Source of the DNA: Halioglobus japonicus | Lineage (GTDB): Bacteria > Pseudomonadota > Gammaproteobacteria > Pseudomonadales > Halieaceae | Reading direction: 5' to 3' | DNA: 64,000 nucleotides | NCBI RefSeq assembly: GCF_001983995.1 | Contig: NZ_CP019450.1 | Location: 1,240,001 to 1,304,000, forward strand | Shown here: in pieces, positions 17,101 through 26,116 of the stretch | Layout: each line of letters starts with the position of its first letter | How positions within the stretch are numbered: the first letter of the stretch is position 1 | Translations under genes and position numbers: made by a program | Notes under the pieces: generated by a model | What the model saw: only the letters and a program-made list of their open reading frames with translations | What the model was told of the DNA's origin: nothing | The model's database searches: none

Positions 17101-19520
17101 ACGACGCTGACAAATTCAGCGATCTCGGCGGTGCCTTGGATATAACCATCGCGCAGGGAGTTAAAGATAATCTCCATGTCGTGCATGAATTCGCCGTAGG
17201 CGTGCAGTTCGATGGTTTTGGCGCTGCCTTTCATGGTGTGGAACACCACGCGCAGGTCGCCAATGGCGCCCTTGTCGGTGGGGTCAGCCGTGAAATTGGG
17301 TATCGCAGCGTCGAGGCGGTTCACATACTCGCCACATTCCTCAACGAAGCATTCGCGCAGTTCCTGGTCGATCTCACCCTCGGGACCGTCTTTGAGGGGC
17401 TCCGGATCGCGGCTGATAGCAGCTTCGGCCCAGTAGGCCATGCCATCGCGCCAGGAGGCTGCACCACCGGCGCTGACTGCAGCAGCAGGCGCCTCGGTCT
17501 CTTCCAGTTCCATGGACAGCAACTCTTCTGCCAGGGCATCCGGATCTTCGCTTTCCACTTCACCGCCGATCAGGTCGACGATGCTGGCATCGTCAATGCC
17601 GTCGAGCATCTCGGATTCAACCGCAGGCTTGCTGGTGAATTCGAGCACATTGCCTTCGGGGTTCTGCATGTTCTCGCGAAGCGAGGTATAGGATTCGAGC
17701 TCTTTCGACAGTGATTCAGCGCGACGCAGATGTTCGGCGGGGTTGCCTTTGGGGTCAACCAGGCGAGATTCCATGTACTGTTCCAGCGCGGCAATGCTGG
17801 AGGCAAAGCACTGCATGGAATCGTCATTGATCAGGCCGCCCATCTCAACCGCGCGCTCCAGGTAGGCCGCACAGCGTGCCAGTACCTCGTTTTCCTGTTC
17901 CTTGGCTTCGAGCATGCCAAGTACCGACAATACTTGGTCGAGCTCGGAGCGGGCGCTGGCGACAAAGTCGTCGCTGCCAAACTGATCGAGCAGTTTTGTG
18001 CCAATGGTGAGCAGGGTGACGCCTGTCGGGAAGCCGTTTTGTTCCCAGAGCTCTACAGCGTCGAGCAAATCGGTTTCGCCGAGCTGGCGAGCAGCCCGGA
18101 ACAGCGGACGCAGGCCGCCGATGGAGATATCGAGATCTTCCGGCGCGGTATTGGTCAGCACGATGAGGTCGCGGCGGGCGAACTCGCGGTTGATCTTGTC
18201 TTTCATGCCGCGCAAGCAGCGTGTGACCTGTTCGGTAATGGCTGCTTCCAGGTCCAGCGTGGCGGCGTCGCCCTCTGCTGACAGGCCGTGCTTGAGCTTG
18301 TATTCGATAATGTCGCGAACATTGCTCAGGGCGCCACCGAAATCAATCAGGTTGGCGGGATCGGCGGGCTGGTCCTGTTCGGCGTAGCTGCGCAGGACTT
18401 TAAACTGTTCATTGATAATGGAGGCCTGCTCGGGCAGACCGACCACGTGCAACTGCAGGCCCACCTGCTGCAGGCTGGGCAGTGTTTTTGCCGTCAGCGT
18501 GGTGTTGGCGTTGCAGATGTTCTTGTTCTCGCCGGCGAGGAAGCCCATGACTTCCACCAGCTGCTGCTGGGTCTGTTGCAGCGCGTCCAGGAGGTCGTCT
18601 TCCTGGATCATGTGATCTTCGGTGGCCGCGGTGTAGCGATCCACGTCTTCAATTCTGAAGGTTTTTAACAGGGCCTTGTGCTCTTTCGCAGGGCGCTTTT
18701 GCTTGCCGATGTAATACAACATCTTCTTGATGTTGGCGGCAGCGCCGGCGCGATCGAGGGCTTCATAGCCCTTTTCTTCCAGCAGGCGCAGAGTGTCGAA
18801 ACAGTGCTGGAAGAGCTGTGCGGTAACTTCGTCTGTTTGTGCTGTTCCCTTACCCAGGGCTTCAACATAGGCGGTGAAGCAGCGGAAGTAGGGTTCCAGG
18901 GCTGTGCCGGCCAGTGCATGACAGGCCAGTCCGCCGGTAGTGCGCAACTGCGCCAGCGCTTCCTTGCTGCTCTTGGTTGCCGCTTCGGTGTGTTGGTGCA
19001 TGGATTTCATGGCCTGCTTGGCCATGGCTTTGATTTCTTCTTCGAGGGCTACCGGTACATCGCGGTTAATACCCGCGCTGTCCGGCAGCGGAGGATTGAA
19101 GAACAGCGATTCAGGGAGGCTGGGACGGTGATCCAGAGCGCGCAGGTCATTCACTACCGAGGCGATACTGCCCGGAGTCACCTCGCGCTTGGCGCGAACA
19201 CTCGCCAGATAAGCGGGCAGTGCCTCGATGGCAGCGACCAGCTCGGTCATGGCCAGCTTGCGCTTGTCACCTGCGATGTTGCCTTCACGCAGTTCACCGA
19301 GAACCCGTTCAATTTCCTCCGCGAGGAGGGCGGCGGGTTCCAGAGCGCACAGGCGCAGTGCGCCCGCGGCCATGTGGATGTTGCGCTCTGCTTCCAGCAG
19401 GTGCTCTGTGGTGTCGGGCTCGCGTTGGAAGCGATGCAGGCAGGTACGCGCCGCTTCCATTTCGTCCCGCAGGTTTTTCTCAACCCACCCCAGTGCGACA
19501 AAGTCTACAAATTGAGTCAT
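14112..19520 (-). CDS. chpA: Hybrid chemotaxis histidine kinase/response regulator ChpA (PilL)
   Basis: An 1802-residue CheA-type hybrid kinase of the pilus Chp system. It has an N-terminal PilL-like Hpt-related domain with His49 (NIHMAAGA) and degenerate helical Hpt-like segments. Canonical Hpt sites are HTMKGSAKT near residue 762 and HTVKGAANS near 1100. A CheA dimerisation/ATPase core follows (N box HMLRNAIDHG near 1387, VDDGNGID near 1427, GRGVGMDAV), then a CheW domain, and a REC domain whose Asp is in FTDLEMPNMNGF near 1725. The P. aeruginosa protein is about 2470 residues with eight phosphotransfer-type domains, so this one has fewer. It is expected to control twitching and surface responses. 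It is the fourth gene of the cluster. Confidence 0.93.
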   Translation of the reverse strand: MTQFVDFVALGWVEKNLRDEMEAARTCLHRFQREPDTTEHLLEAERNIHMAAGALRLCALEPAALLAEEIERVLGELREGNIAGDKRKLAMTELVAAIEALPAYLASVRAKREVTPGSIASVVNDLRALDHRPSLPESLFFNPPLPDSAGINRDVPVALEEEIKAMAKQAMKSMHQHTEAATKSSKEALAQLRTTGGLACHALAGTALEPYFRCFTAYVEALGKGTAQTDEVTAQLFQHCFDTLRLLEEKGYEALDRAGAAANIKKMLYYIGKQKRPAKEHKALLKTFRIEDVDRYTAATEDHMIQEDDLLDALQQTQQQLVEVMGFLAGENKNICNANTTLTAKTLPSLQQVGLQLHVVGLPEQASIINEQFKVLRSYAEQDQPADPANLIDFGGALSNVRDIIEYKLKHGLSAEGDAATLDLEAAITEQVTRCLRGMKDKINREFARRDLIVLTNTAPEDLDISIGGLRPLFRAARQLGETDLLDAVELWEQNGFPTGVTLLTIGTKLLDQFGSDDFVASARSELDQVLSVLGMLEAKEQENEVLARCAAYLERAVEMGGLINDDSMQCFASSIAALEQYMESRLVDPKGNPAEHLRRAESLSKELESYTSLRENMQNPEGNVLEFTSKPAVESEMLDGIDDASIVDLIGGEVESEDPDALAEELLSMELEETEAPAAAVSAGGAASWRDGMAYWAEAAISRDPEPLKDGPEGEIDQELRECFVEECGEYVNRLDAAIPNFTADPTDKGAIGDLRVVFHTMKGSAKTIELHAYGEFMHDMEIIFNSLRDGYIQGTAEIAEFVSVVAAKLNTYSELIAQRIPLQEEDFAIPHAIAAAISDKSFTDEFTVELPATGTAVAEEQPAEAAAIEQPAEEVVVEEVALPYAPEQWASAPAPQLLAAIGTLLEVAEANENRAVIEQSQQLAEAAVPALIELRDAADLTLSTDNVAYLFGLPRLEHIASGAVYGLVESADGQSRIELSAAASDSLYGYLDQINDTEALIPVHNAALALLCKLLELVAPEEEDVAPAAPVQQAPDNVVVLRKQAIEQSVEEEEIDTELLDLFIETLDEYTESIDSALTALAAGEPDALRDLKNTLHTVKGAANSIGLTTMGSMVHDFETQLGDLEFKGDINSKESRATIENLASEFHDATRFVRVNKTDWNPSLASGDASEEELEQAAIEQAADRGDSEERRADTLRVDTPRIDKLLDMGLEISMSNVRTRQALDAAGADRSEVQNLSRRVLALVDQLSLQLDTEIQAKTELTESEQFDPLEMDRLTEKQGLAAILREAAYDLQEESRELGMHLDDALREAQSSGRLLQTNQSELRQLRLVEFSRLGPGLRRLVHQVSRQLGKQIDFVFDCGKGGLDIRVFEQIRVALEHMLRNAIDHGIGTPDERQGQGKVEHGNVKLSISRSGSEFLIRLVDDGNGIDPDALIKKAVGLGLINKNDKISDAEALRLIFRSGFTTAKQVTDVSGRGVGMDAVYQSISQAGGTIDIQSKPGFYTQFDVRIPASIMVNEALLATVGEEEIAIPLTSLKGSEFHRREDVHKVASETDGRISFRGEQYEVRYLGAVRGTLPTPTLENMPDFVPVLYAQHNRRRVAFFADGLSTAEDMVIRTLGVQYTGVPGIAGGAVKSDGQPVLALDLNEFILQVEHADAMADSTATEQETSTLVLCVDDSVMMRRTYEKRLASLGYTVVTAVDGADALDYLSQATQIPDFIFTDLEMPNMNGFDFIANLRRAPDLAHIPCVMVSSRDADKHRAEAERVGANGFLAKGANTAEGMQAVINRHLQQDAAMVS

Positions 19521-19579
19521 AGCTGTTGTCCGTTTACCTTATTGTCCAGCTTAAATCCCTGATTCTGTTCGGGCGTTGC

Positions 19580-21700
19580 CTAGCTTGCTTTCTTGGCCAG
19601 GTCGCCCATTTCGACTGTTTTCTTGCCAGTGGCATCGGCGACGTTGGTTACCACGTCAGCGCGAGGGCCCTTGGCGGCAGCCTCTTCAGCGAGCTTGAAT
19701 CGCGCGGTGTCTTCCGCCAGGCGGTCGAACAGTTCACGCAACTCATTGGTAGCGGAGTCCATTCGGTCCGCAGCACGCTGTGTTTGCAGGGTTTTTTCCA
19801 GAATGTCAGATACTGATTCAGTCACTCGGCTTGAGGACTCACCGGACTGAACGATCTGGCCGCTCATCTCTACCATGTAGTTCCGGGCGTTCTCGGACAT
19901 GGACAGAATGTGACCGAAACGGTTACGTACGTCACCGGCAATACCAGTCAGTTTCACCAGCGACTGCGTGGCACCTTCCATGTTGCGGTTAGATTCCGCC
20001 ATACGGTTAGATACCGAGCGAATCGCGCGGTCAGCTTCCTGTACAATTTCGTTGGTCTGGTTAGCCAGCTTACCGGTTTCGTCGGCAATACCCGCGAATC
20101 GCTGACCACCCTCACCGGACTGCGACGCAGCCTCAATACGAGTGTTCATCGCCAGAGTAGAAATCGCGTTCGCAACCTCACGAATACGGAACAGCAGGTC
20201 GGCTACGATCTCGATGTCGTCACCCAGACGCTTGGAGGTTTTAGCAACGGTCTGCTGCGATTCGCGAATGTCTTCTACCGACACCATCAGGGTTTCAATA
20301 CCAACGTCACCCTCACGTGCCGCGGTTACCGCCTCTTCAGATGCTTTCGAGGTAGTTTCCGCCAGCTCGGACATGTGGCTGGAGATTTCACGCAGTTCCA
20401 CCGAGGTGGAGGCCGTGTCTGCCACGATGCTACCCACTTCACCCAGGGACACTTTTACGTCGCCGGATGCCTGGGAGGATTCTTCTACCGCCTCACGTAC
20501 CTGCTCAGAAGAGTTGTTCACCGAAGTTACCACCGAGCGCATCCAGTCGAGCAGCTGGTTTACAGCCACCGCAATCGGCTGGGTAATACCCTTGGTTACG
20601 GTGAGGTCACGGCTGAGGTTGCCCTCGGCCAGCGGCTCAATCTCACGTACCTTCTGCTGTACCTCGGCTTCCATGGCATGGGCCTGCTCCTGCTGCTGAC
20701 GCTCTTGGGCGCGTGAGCCGTTGAAACGAATGCCGATGGCCGCCAGTAGACCAATGCCTACCAGTACCAGGAAGATTGCCGTGGTGCCGGACCAGGTGCG
20801 GTTCTCCGCCAGCTGGTCAACGTGAACCATGGCGTTACCCACCGATACGCTCAGTTCAGGCGTGGTGGCAGTAATAGATGCTGCTGCCTGGGCCGCGCGG
20901 ATCAGCTCCTGGTGCGAGTCATAAATGTCGTTTACTGAGCCAGAGACCTGAGCGTACAGCGTTTCTGCTTCATTCAGCACGTCCAGGGCGTCGGCGCCAC
21001 TCAGGCGGTCGATACCGCGGGCGCGGTCGCCGTCACGCAGGCCTTCCATGGTGCGCTGGAATGACAACGCATCCTGCTTGAATTCCTCAGCAGCACTGGC
21101 AGCGTCGTCGCCGCCGGCAAGGATCCGGTCAATGTTTCGGCCGATACGTTCAATCAGGAACAGCTGCTCCTGGGCGGCCAGCAGGGTCTCGTTGGACACG
21201 TTGCTGTCACCGAGAATGTCCACCAGATCCTTATACTGGGCCTGAATCGTCTTGATGTTGGCGTTCAGGTTGGTGGAGATCTCACGAACAAATAGAATCC
21301 GGTCCTTGGCGTCCAGGATCGCGTCTACATCTGCGCCTACGGTCGCCCACTGCTCGGCAATGCGATTGGTGTAAGGCGCCATGGATTCACCCGGTGCCTC
21401 GAGTTCCTCGGTGCCATTCTGGAGTGCGTCCAGCTGGCCCGGGAACTGGCTGCGGGAGAATGCCAGTTCGTCAAACGCGGGAGTCAGGCCACTAAAGGCC
21501 TCACGGGATTCCACGTTAATGTCCTGAGTCAGTACGCGCAGGTCAGAGGCAATGCTGCGGTATTGGTCGTCCTGTTCGGCGCCGGCTGACATCTGGTACA
21601 TGTTGATACCCAGGCCGGCGACGGTGGCTACCAATGCCGCACCGGCGAGCAACAGCACTGAGTCAGTGGCTCCCTTTTGTTTTAGAATTATAGAACTCAT
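19580..21700 (-). CDS. pilJ: Pilus methyl-accepting chemoreceptor PilJ
   Basis: A 706-residue transmembrane chemoreceptor. Helix 1 is at residues 13-35, then a long helical periplasmic region (PilJ-type sensor, about 40-300), helix 2 near 302-322, a HAMP-like linker, and a cytoplasmic coiled-coil signalling domain (about 380-690). In P. aeruginosa PilJ signals to ChpA and contacts pilin. The hairpin tip reads NTRIEAASQSGEGGQRFAGI with ADETGKLA, which departs from the usual AGExGRGFAVVADEVRKLA consensus. PilJ proteins are divergent, so a functional receptor is still likely. It lies between pilI and chpA. Confidence 0.93.
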   Translation of the reverse strand: MSSIILKQKGATDSVLLLAGAALVATVAGLGINMYQMSAGAEQDDQYRSIASDLRVLTQDINVESREAFSGLTPAFDELAFSRSQFPGQLDALQNGTEELEAPGESMAPYTNRIAEQWATVGADVDAILDAKDRILFVREISTNLNANIKTIQAQYKDLVDILGDSNVSNETLLAAQEQLFLIERIGRNIDRILAGGDDAASAAEEFKQDALSFQRTMEGLRDGDRARGIDRLSGADALDVLNEAETLYAQVSGSVNDIYDSHQELIRAAQAAASITATTPELSVSVGNAMVHVDQLAENRTWSGTTAIFLVLVGIGLLAAIGIRFNGSRAQERQQQEQAHAMEAEVQQKVREIEPLAEGNLSRDLTVTKGITQPIAVAVNQLLDWMRSVVTSVNNSSEQVREAVEESSQASGDVKVSLGEVGSIVADTASTSVELREISSHMSELAETTSKASEEAVTAAREGDVGIETLMVSVEDIRESQQTVAKTSKRLGDDIEIVADLLFRIREVANAISTLAMNTRIEAASQSGEGGQRFAGIADETGKLANQTNEIVQEADRAIRSVSNRMAESNRNMEGATQSLVKLTGIAGDVRNRFGHILSMSENARNYMVEMSGQIVQSGESSSRVTESVSDILEKTLQTQRAADRMDSATNELRELFDRLAEDTARFKLAEEAAAKGPRADVVTNVADATGKKTVEMGDLAKKAS

Positions 21701-21715
21701 GGTTGTTCTCCTGCC

Positions 21716-22255
21716 CTAGCTAGATGTTATGACGCTGGCTTCAGTGAAGTTGGCGTCTATTAGTAATTTTGAGGTATCGAACAGGGCGTAATCCCCGTCG
21801 TTGGTGCTGAAAACACCGCTGATATAAGGCTGTAGCTCATCTGCTACCTGGATATCTGTGCGTAACTGCTCGGTGGAGAGCCTTACGCCGCCATAACTTT
21901 GCTCAATCATCAGGCCGGTGTGGATACCGCGACCGTTGACGATAAGAGCCTGCTTGCCCCCGGAGGTCTTGGCGCCGCCGGAGAGGAATGAAGTCAGATC
22001 GGAGATGGCCACAACACGACCTCCGACGTTGGCCAGGCCACGCACCCAGTGTTTGACGCCGGGCAGGGGAATAGTGTCACCCAGATCCACGATCATGCGG
22101 GTCTCGTCGGCGCTGATTACACAGCGGGTGCCGAGCACGTCAAAGGCCGCCCCGTGCCAGTTCTGGATGAGTTCCTGCGTGGCGGGCACTGGCTCGGCAA
22201 AGTCGATGACTTGCTGCGATAGTACGCGCAGGGTCTGGAAGGCGTCCGTGCTCAT
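21716..22255 (-). CDS. pilI: CheW-like adaptor PilI
   Basis: A 179-residue CheW-domain protein coupling PilJ to the ChpA kinase. The core is visible in GTRCVISADETRMIVDLGDTIPLPGVKHWVRGLANVGGRV; the segment PLPGVKHWVRGLANVGGRV is the usual CheW/PilI motif. Its ATG overlaps the stop of the response regulator gene by one base (TAATG), and pilJ follows after 15 bases, so all are co-transcribed. Confidence 0.92.
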   Translation of the reverse strand: MSTDAFQTLRVLSQQVIDFAEPVPATQELIQNWHGAAFDVLGTRCVISADETRMIVDLGDTIPLPGVKHWVRGLANVGGRVVAISDLTSFLSGGAKTSGGKQALIVNGRGIHTGLMIEQSYGGVRLSTEQLRTDIQVADELQPYISGVFSTNDGDYALFDTSKLLIDANFTEASVITSS

Positions 22256-22659
22256 TATACGGCCACCTGGATGGAGAGGAACTCCTTGAGGACGGCTTTC
22301 AGCGCTTCCATATCCAGGGGCTTCTCAAGATAGGCGGAGCAACCGCGGTCCTTGGATTTGCCCATGGTGAAAACGTCGTCGTGGGAGCTCAACATGACCA
22401 CGGGCGTATCTTTGAAGTCGCCCTTACTGGCCCGGATAAGGGTCAGGGTCTTGAAGCCGTCCAGCGGCTCCATGGTGATATCGAGCAGGATCAGGTCTGG
22501 CTTACAGTCATCCAGTTGGGTGACGGCATCCCAGCCGTTCTCCGCCGTGGATACTTCGCAGCCACACTGTTCCAGCATCTTGGTTGCCTTGAGCCTGATG
22601 ATCTTGTCATCGTCGACAAGAAGTACCCGTCGCTTCTGGCTATTCTGTTCCTGAGACAT
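22255..22659 (-). CDS. pilG: Single-domain response regulator PilG/PilH type
   Basis: A 134-residue stand-alone REC domain. The acidic pocket is VDDD, the phosphoacceptor Asp is in LILLDITMEPLDGF, the Thr/Ser is in VVMLSSHDD and the Lys in YLEKPLD. As first gene of the cluster it corresponds to PilG by position. Only one such regulator is present here, whereas Pseudomonas encodes PilG and PilH. The ATG at 22659 gives MSQEQNSQKRRVLLVDDDK, and the sequence before it is AGGAGAAATAACAACC. Confidence 0.88.
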   Translation of the reverse strand: MSQEQNSQKRRVLLVDDDKIIRLKATKMLEQCGCEVSTAENGWDAVTQLDDCKPDLILLDITMEPLDGFKTLTLIRASKGDFKDTPVVMLSSHDDVFTMGKSKDRGCSAYLEKPLDMEALKAVLKEFLSIQVAV

Positions 22660-22955
22660 GGTTGTTATTTCTCCTGTCAATCCGGTGGGGCCTGTCGGCC
22701 GCCGGGACGTTTCTGTGTTCGAACACTTTCGAGTATTGGGGGCCATTGAGGCAGTGCAAACTAAAAAGTGTTGTTTTTGTGATCGAGTTCCGCGTTTTGC
22801 AAGTAAGCTGCAGTAGTCTGCAATTAACTTGCAGTGGCCTGGAAAAACGCGAATTGATTAACATTTCTGCAGTATTTCGCTTGAGACTGAGGGCGGGGTA
22901 TAGCACCTTTGTTATGAGCCTATAAAAGAACTATTCAGGACGCAGGGGCATAATA
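22660..22955. promoter_or_regulatory. Divergent promoter region between pilG and the TonB-C gene
   Basis: A gene-free stretch of 296 bases with clearly higher AT content than its flanks. It contains an inverted repeat, GCAAGTAA (22798-22805) against TTAACTTGC (22825-22833), and several CTGCA boxes between. It must carry the promoters for the pil/chp cluster (minus) and the gene at 22956 (plus). I cannot place specific -10/-35 elements with confidence. Confidence 0.5.
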
Positions 22956-24257
22956 ATGCTTAATTCCATGTGGGCAGGTTTCCGCAACCTGGCCGTTTTC
23001 ACTATTCTGGTGTCCGTCGTGGCCCAGCCGCAGGCGCAGGGACGCCTCGATCTGGCTGGACTGGCGGTATACACCGACACTGCCCGAGATATATATGTCG
23101 CGGGTTTGCGCACGGCTGACGGTCAGCCGGTTCCCGATTTGAGTGCCCTGCAGGGCCCGATAATCATGGAGTACCGGATTACCACGCGCCGGATCAGTGC
23201 CCGAGGATTTTCCGGCACCCTGCTGTTGCAGGCGGAGCTGGGGTCCGGCGAGCGAGCCCCGGATGCCGTGGTAGATGCACTGGGTGAACTCAAGCGCACC
23301 ATGAAAGGATCGCTGCTGATGGGCGATCAGTTTGAAATTGGCCTGACGGAGCGGGGTAATACTGTATTCAACCTCGACGGCACGCGCCTGTTCGATGTCG
23401 ATGGCGCTGAAACCTTTGCGTTCCTGATCCAGGGTTGGCTGGGTTCATCCGCCTCTGCACTGCTGCGTGAGCCGCTGAGCTCGCGTAGCCTCGACGATGG
23501 CATCATGACCCGGTTTGAGAGCCTGATCCCTCTTAATGAGCGGGTTGATACTGTGGCCGCCTGGGGCAACGACGCGGCTGAAGAGCCTCAACAGGTGGCA
23601 GCTGCGCCCGAACCGGCCCCTACACCAGAGTCCGAGCCGGAACCTGAGGTTGCCGCCGCGCCTGAACCCGAGCCCGAGCCTGAAGTAGATGCCGGGGCCG
23701 CTGCTGCGGCAGCCGCTGCCGCCGCCGCTACGGCCGCTGCTGCGACGCCAGAGCCCGTGCAGGTGGCTTCAGCACCCGAACCTGAGCCTCAGCCCGAGCC
23801 GCTACCCGAATTGCCGCCGTCTTCTGAGCCTGTGGTGGCGCAGTTGGAACCAGAGCCTGAGCTCGAGCCTGAGCTCGAGCCCGCTGCGCCGGCCACGGAC
23901 GATCGCGCCTCCGCACTGGCTGAAATGGACGACCGCGAGTACCAGCGTCAGCTGAATGAGTACCTGGCACAGGTGCTGGGTATGGTGTTCCGTGAGGTTC
24001 GCTATCCTCGTCGCGCGGTCAACCGCGAACTGGAAGGCAAAGTTGAAATGCTCGCCGAGATCAGTCTCGAGGGTAAGCTGCTGGGGGTTGAGGTGCTGGA
24101 GACTTCTGGTCACGGACTGCTCGACCGCGCTGCGATTGCCGCCGTAGAGGAAGGAGCACCCTTCCCGCCCCTGAGTGCGGTGGCTCAGGAAGAATTCCTG
24201 TCAGACGATGGTGAGAACTACGTGCTGATGATTCCCGTGAATTTCCGGCTGCAGTAA
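22956..24257 (+). CDS. Secreted chalcone isomerase-like domain fused to a TonB C-terminal domain
   Basis: A 433-residue protein. Residues 1-28 form a signal peptide ending near QPQAQG. Residues 45-185 resemble the bacterial chalcone isomerase-like domain (IIMEYRITTRRISARGF, GDQFEIGLTERGNTVFNLDG, FLIQGWLGSSASALLREPL). Residues 206-313 are an Ala/Pro/Glu linker with many EPEPEP units and an uninterrupted run of alanines. Residues 328-433 match a TonB C-terminal domain (YPRRAVNRELEGKVEMLAEI, LDRAAIAAVEEGAPFPPL). There is no separate N-terminal membrane anchor beyond the signal peptide, so a classical ExbBD-coupled TonB role is doubtful. A periplasmic or envelope role is more likely. Confidence 0.75.
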   Translation: MLNSMWAGFRNLAVFTILVSVVAQPQAQGRLDLAGLAVYTDTARDIYVAGLRTADGQPVPDLSALQGPIIMEYRITTRRISARGFSGTLLLQAELGSGERAPDAVVDALGELKRTMKGSLLMGDQFEIGLTERGNTVFNLDGTRLFDVDGAETFAFLIQGWLGSSASALLREPLSSRSLDDGIMTRFESLIPLNERVDTVAAWGNDAAEEPQQVAAAPEPAPTPESEPEPEVAAAPEPEPEPEVDAGAAAAAAAAAAATAAAATPEPVQVASAPEPEPQPEPLPELPPSSEPVVAQLEPEPELEPELEPAAPATDDRASALAEMDDREYQRQLNEYLAQVLGMVFREVRYPRRAVNRELEGKVEMLAEISLEGKLLGVEVLETSGHGLLDRAAIAAVEEGAPFPPLSAVAQEEFLSDDGENYVLMIPVNFRLQ

Positions 24258-24268
24258 AGCGCAGCCGG
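24245..24268. terminator. Hairpin overlapping the TonB-C gene stop codon
   Basis: CCGGCTGC and GCAGCCGG pair perfectly around an eight-base loop that contains the TAA stop of the upstream gene. The convergent rnt gene ends four bases further on, so the hairpin can terminate both transcripts. Confidence 0.65.
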
Positions 24269-24272
24269 CGAA

Positions 24273-24911
24273 TCATTCCTGACCGAAATCAGGTAGCCAG
24301 CCGCCGGACTCCTTCCAGCGGTTAACCACATCACAAAACAGCTCTGCAGTTCTCTCAGCGTCATAGGCCGCTGAGTGAGCTGCGCTGTTGTCAAAGGCAA
24401 TGCCGGCCTCGGCGCAGGCCTTGGCGAGCACCGTTTGGCCGTAGGCCAGCCCCGACAGTGTGGCGGTGTCAAAAAACGAGAACGGGTGAAAAGGGTTGCG
24501 CTTGAGATCGCAGCGCTCCACGGCCGCGTTAATAAAACCGGCGTCAAAATGGGCGTTATGGCCTACCAGAATGGCCCGGTTACAGCCCTGTTCGCGAATT
24601 TCCTTGCGCACCGCGCGGAAGATGTCACCCAGTGCCTCGGCCTCGTCGACCGCCTCCCGGAACGGGTGGTAGGGGTCGATGCCGGTGAAATCCAGCGCGG
24701 CCTGTTCAATATTGGCCCCCTCGAACGGTTTGACATGAAATTCGAGGGTGCGATGTACGTCCATCATGCCGCTGTGGTCCATGCGAACCAGGGTCGCTGC
24801 AATCTCCAGAATGGCGTCGGTGCCGGCGTTAAAGCCGCCTGTCTCTACGTCGATAACCACGGGGAGGAAACCGCGGAAGCGATCGGCAATGCGATGTTGG
24901 AAATCTTCCAC
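24273..24911 (-). CDS. rnt: Ribonuclease T
   Basis: A 212-residue DEDDh 3'-5' exoribonuclease that trims the 3' ends of tRNA and 5S/23S rRNA. Exo I is [11 protein letters not shown], Exo II is [14 protein letters not shown], and Exo III with the catalytic histidine is [14 protein letters not shown]. Length matches E. coli RNase T (215 aa). It starts five bases after the pyrC stop and is co-transcribed with it, as in pseudomonads. Confidence 0.96.
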   Translation of the reverse strand: MEDFQHRIADRFRGFLPVVIDVETGGFNAGTDAILEIAATLVRMDHSGMMDVHRTLEFHVKPFEGANIEQAALDFTGIDPYHPFREAVDEAEALGDIFRAVRKEIREQGCNRAILVGHNAHFDAGFINAAVERCDLKRNPFHPFSFFDTATLSGLAYGQTVLAKACAEAGIAFDNSAAHSAAYDAERTAELFCDVVNRWKESGGWLPDFGQE

Positions 24912-24916
24912 GGCGC

Positions 24917-25951
24917 TCAGGCAACCAGCCAGTGCATGGATTCGCCCGCCGACAGGGGCTTGAGATGGTCATTGCCCAGTGGAATCTCGGCAGGCACGTC
25001 CCAGGCCTGCTTGCGCAGGGTAATGGTATCGGTGTTGCGCGGCAGGCGATAAAAGTCTGGCCCGAAGTGGCTGGCAAAGCCCTCCAACTTGTCCAGAGCA
25101 TTGCACTCTTCGAACACCGAGGCGTAGAACTCGATTGCCGCATGCGCTGTGTAAACACCGGCGCAGCCGCAGCTGCTCTCTTTGGCGTGACGCGCATGGG
25201 GGGCGGAGTCTGTGCCCAGAAAAAACTTCGAGTTGCCCGACGTGGCCGCTTCAATCAGCGCGTGCTGGTGTGTGCTGCGCTTGAGAATGGGCAGGCAGTA
25301 ATAGTGGGGGCGAATACCGCCGACCAGCATGTCGTTGCGGTTAAACATCAGGTGGTGGGCGGTGATGGTGGCGGCCACATTGCTGCCGGCATCGCGTACA
25401 AACTCGACCGCGTCGCGGGTGGTGATGTGTTCAAACACAATGCGCAGGCCCGGGAAGCGTTCGGCAATAGGAATGAGGTGGCGATCAATGAAGGTCTTCT
25501 CGCGATCGAAGATGTCGATATCGTGGTCCGTGACTTCGCCGTGAATAAGCAGCGGCAGGTCGGACTCCTCCATTGCCGCGAGCACCGGATACAGCCCATC
25601 GAGTTGGGCCACGCCAGCCTCGGAATTGGTGGTGGCGCCGGCGGGGTAGAGCTTCACGGCGTGGACATAGTCAGATGCTGCTGCCAGCTGAATCTCGGCC
25701 GCGTCGGTCTGGTCGGTGAGGTACAGCGTCAGCAGGGGTTCGAACTGGCGCGGCAGGGCGCTCATCGCCGCCAGAATACGCTCTCGATAGGCCGCGGCCA
25801 GGGCCACGGTGGTCACCGGTGGCGTCAGGTTGGGCATGACGATAGCGCGGCCGAAATAACGGGCCATATCGGCGCAGGTTTGCGCCAGTGCATCGCCGTC
25901 GCGCAGATGTACATGCCAATCGTCGGGGCGGGTGATCGTAATTTCGTTCAC
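24917..25951 (-). CDS. pyrC: Dihydroorotase (class II, PyrC type)
   Basis: A 344-residue zinc dihydroorotase of de novo pyrimidine synthesis. The metal-binding HxH is in [12 protein letters not shown], the carboxylated lysine in [15 protein letters not shown], and histidine ligands in LLIHGEV and VFEHITT. The catalytic Asp is in [10 protein letters not shown] chose the GTG at 25951 ([13 protein letters not shown]) because it matches the E. coli N terminus; an ATG at 25984 would add 11 residues unlike the family. Another pyrimidine gene, pyrB, lies far away at 62.7 kb. Confidence 0.94.
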   Translation of the reverse strand: MNEITITRPDDWHVHLRDGDALAQTCADMARYFGRAIVMPNLTPPVTTVALAAAYRERILAAMSALPRQFEPLLTLYLTDQTDAAEIQLAAASDYVHAVKLYPAGATTNSEAGVAQLDGLYPVLAAMEESDLPLLIHGEVTDHDIDIFDREKTFIDRHLIPIAERFPGLRIVFEHITTRDAVEFVRDAGSNVAATITAHHLMFNRNDMLVGGIRPHYYCLPILKRSTHQHALIEAATSGNSKFFLGTDSAPHARHAKESSCGCAGVYTAHAAIEFYASVFEECNALDKLEGFASHFGPDFYRLPRNTDTITLRKQAWDVPAEIPLGNDHLKPLSAGESMHWLVA

Positions 25952-26116
25952 TGGAGTTCTGCCGGGTCTGGGGAAAGTCGGCATGCTACCACAAACGGGG
26001 TGAATTCTTTATGGCGGGCCATACTATGCCGGGCCGTGGCTGCCAGAACCGGTGAATTTAGTACCTGCATCGCGTAGAATACGCGGCCTTTTGCGTAATA
26101 TTGAACGGAGCGAACC

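Noticed and set aside
23695-23750. Poly-alanine run as a trinucleotide-repeat artefact
   Set aside because: The codons are mixed GCC, GCT, GCG and GCA, so it is not a simple microsatellite, and the frame is open on both sides.
22956-24257. Energy-transducing TonB protein
   Set aside because: A TonB-C domain is present, but the N terminus looks like a cleavable signal peptide followed by a globular domain, and no exbB/exbD genes are nearby.
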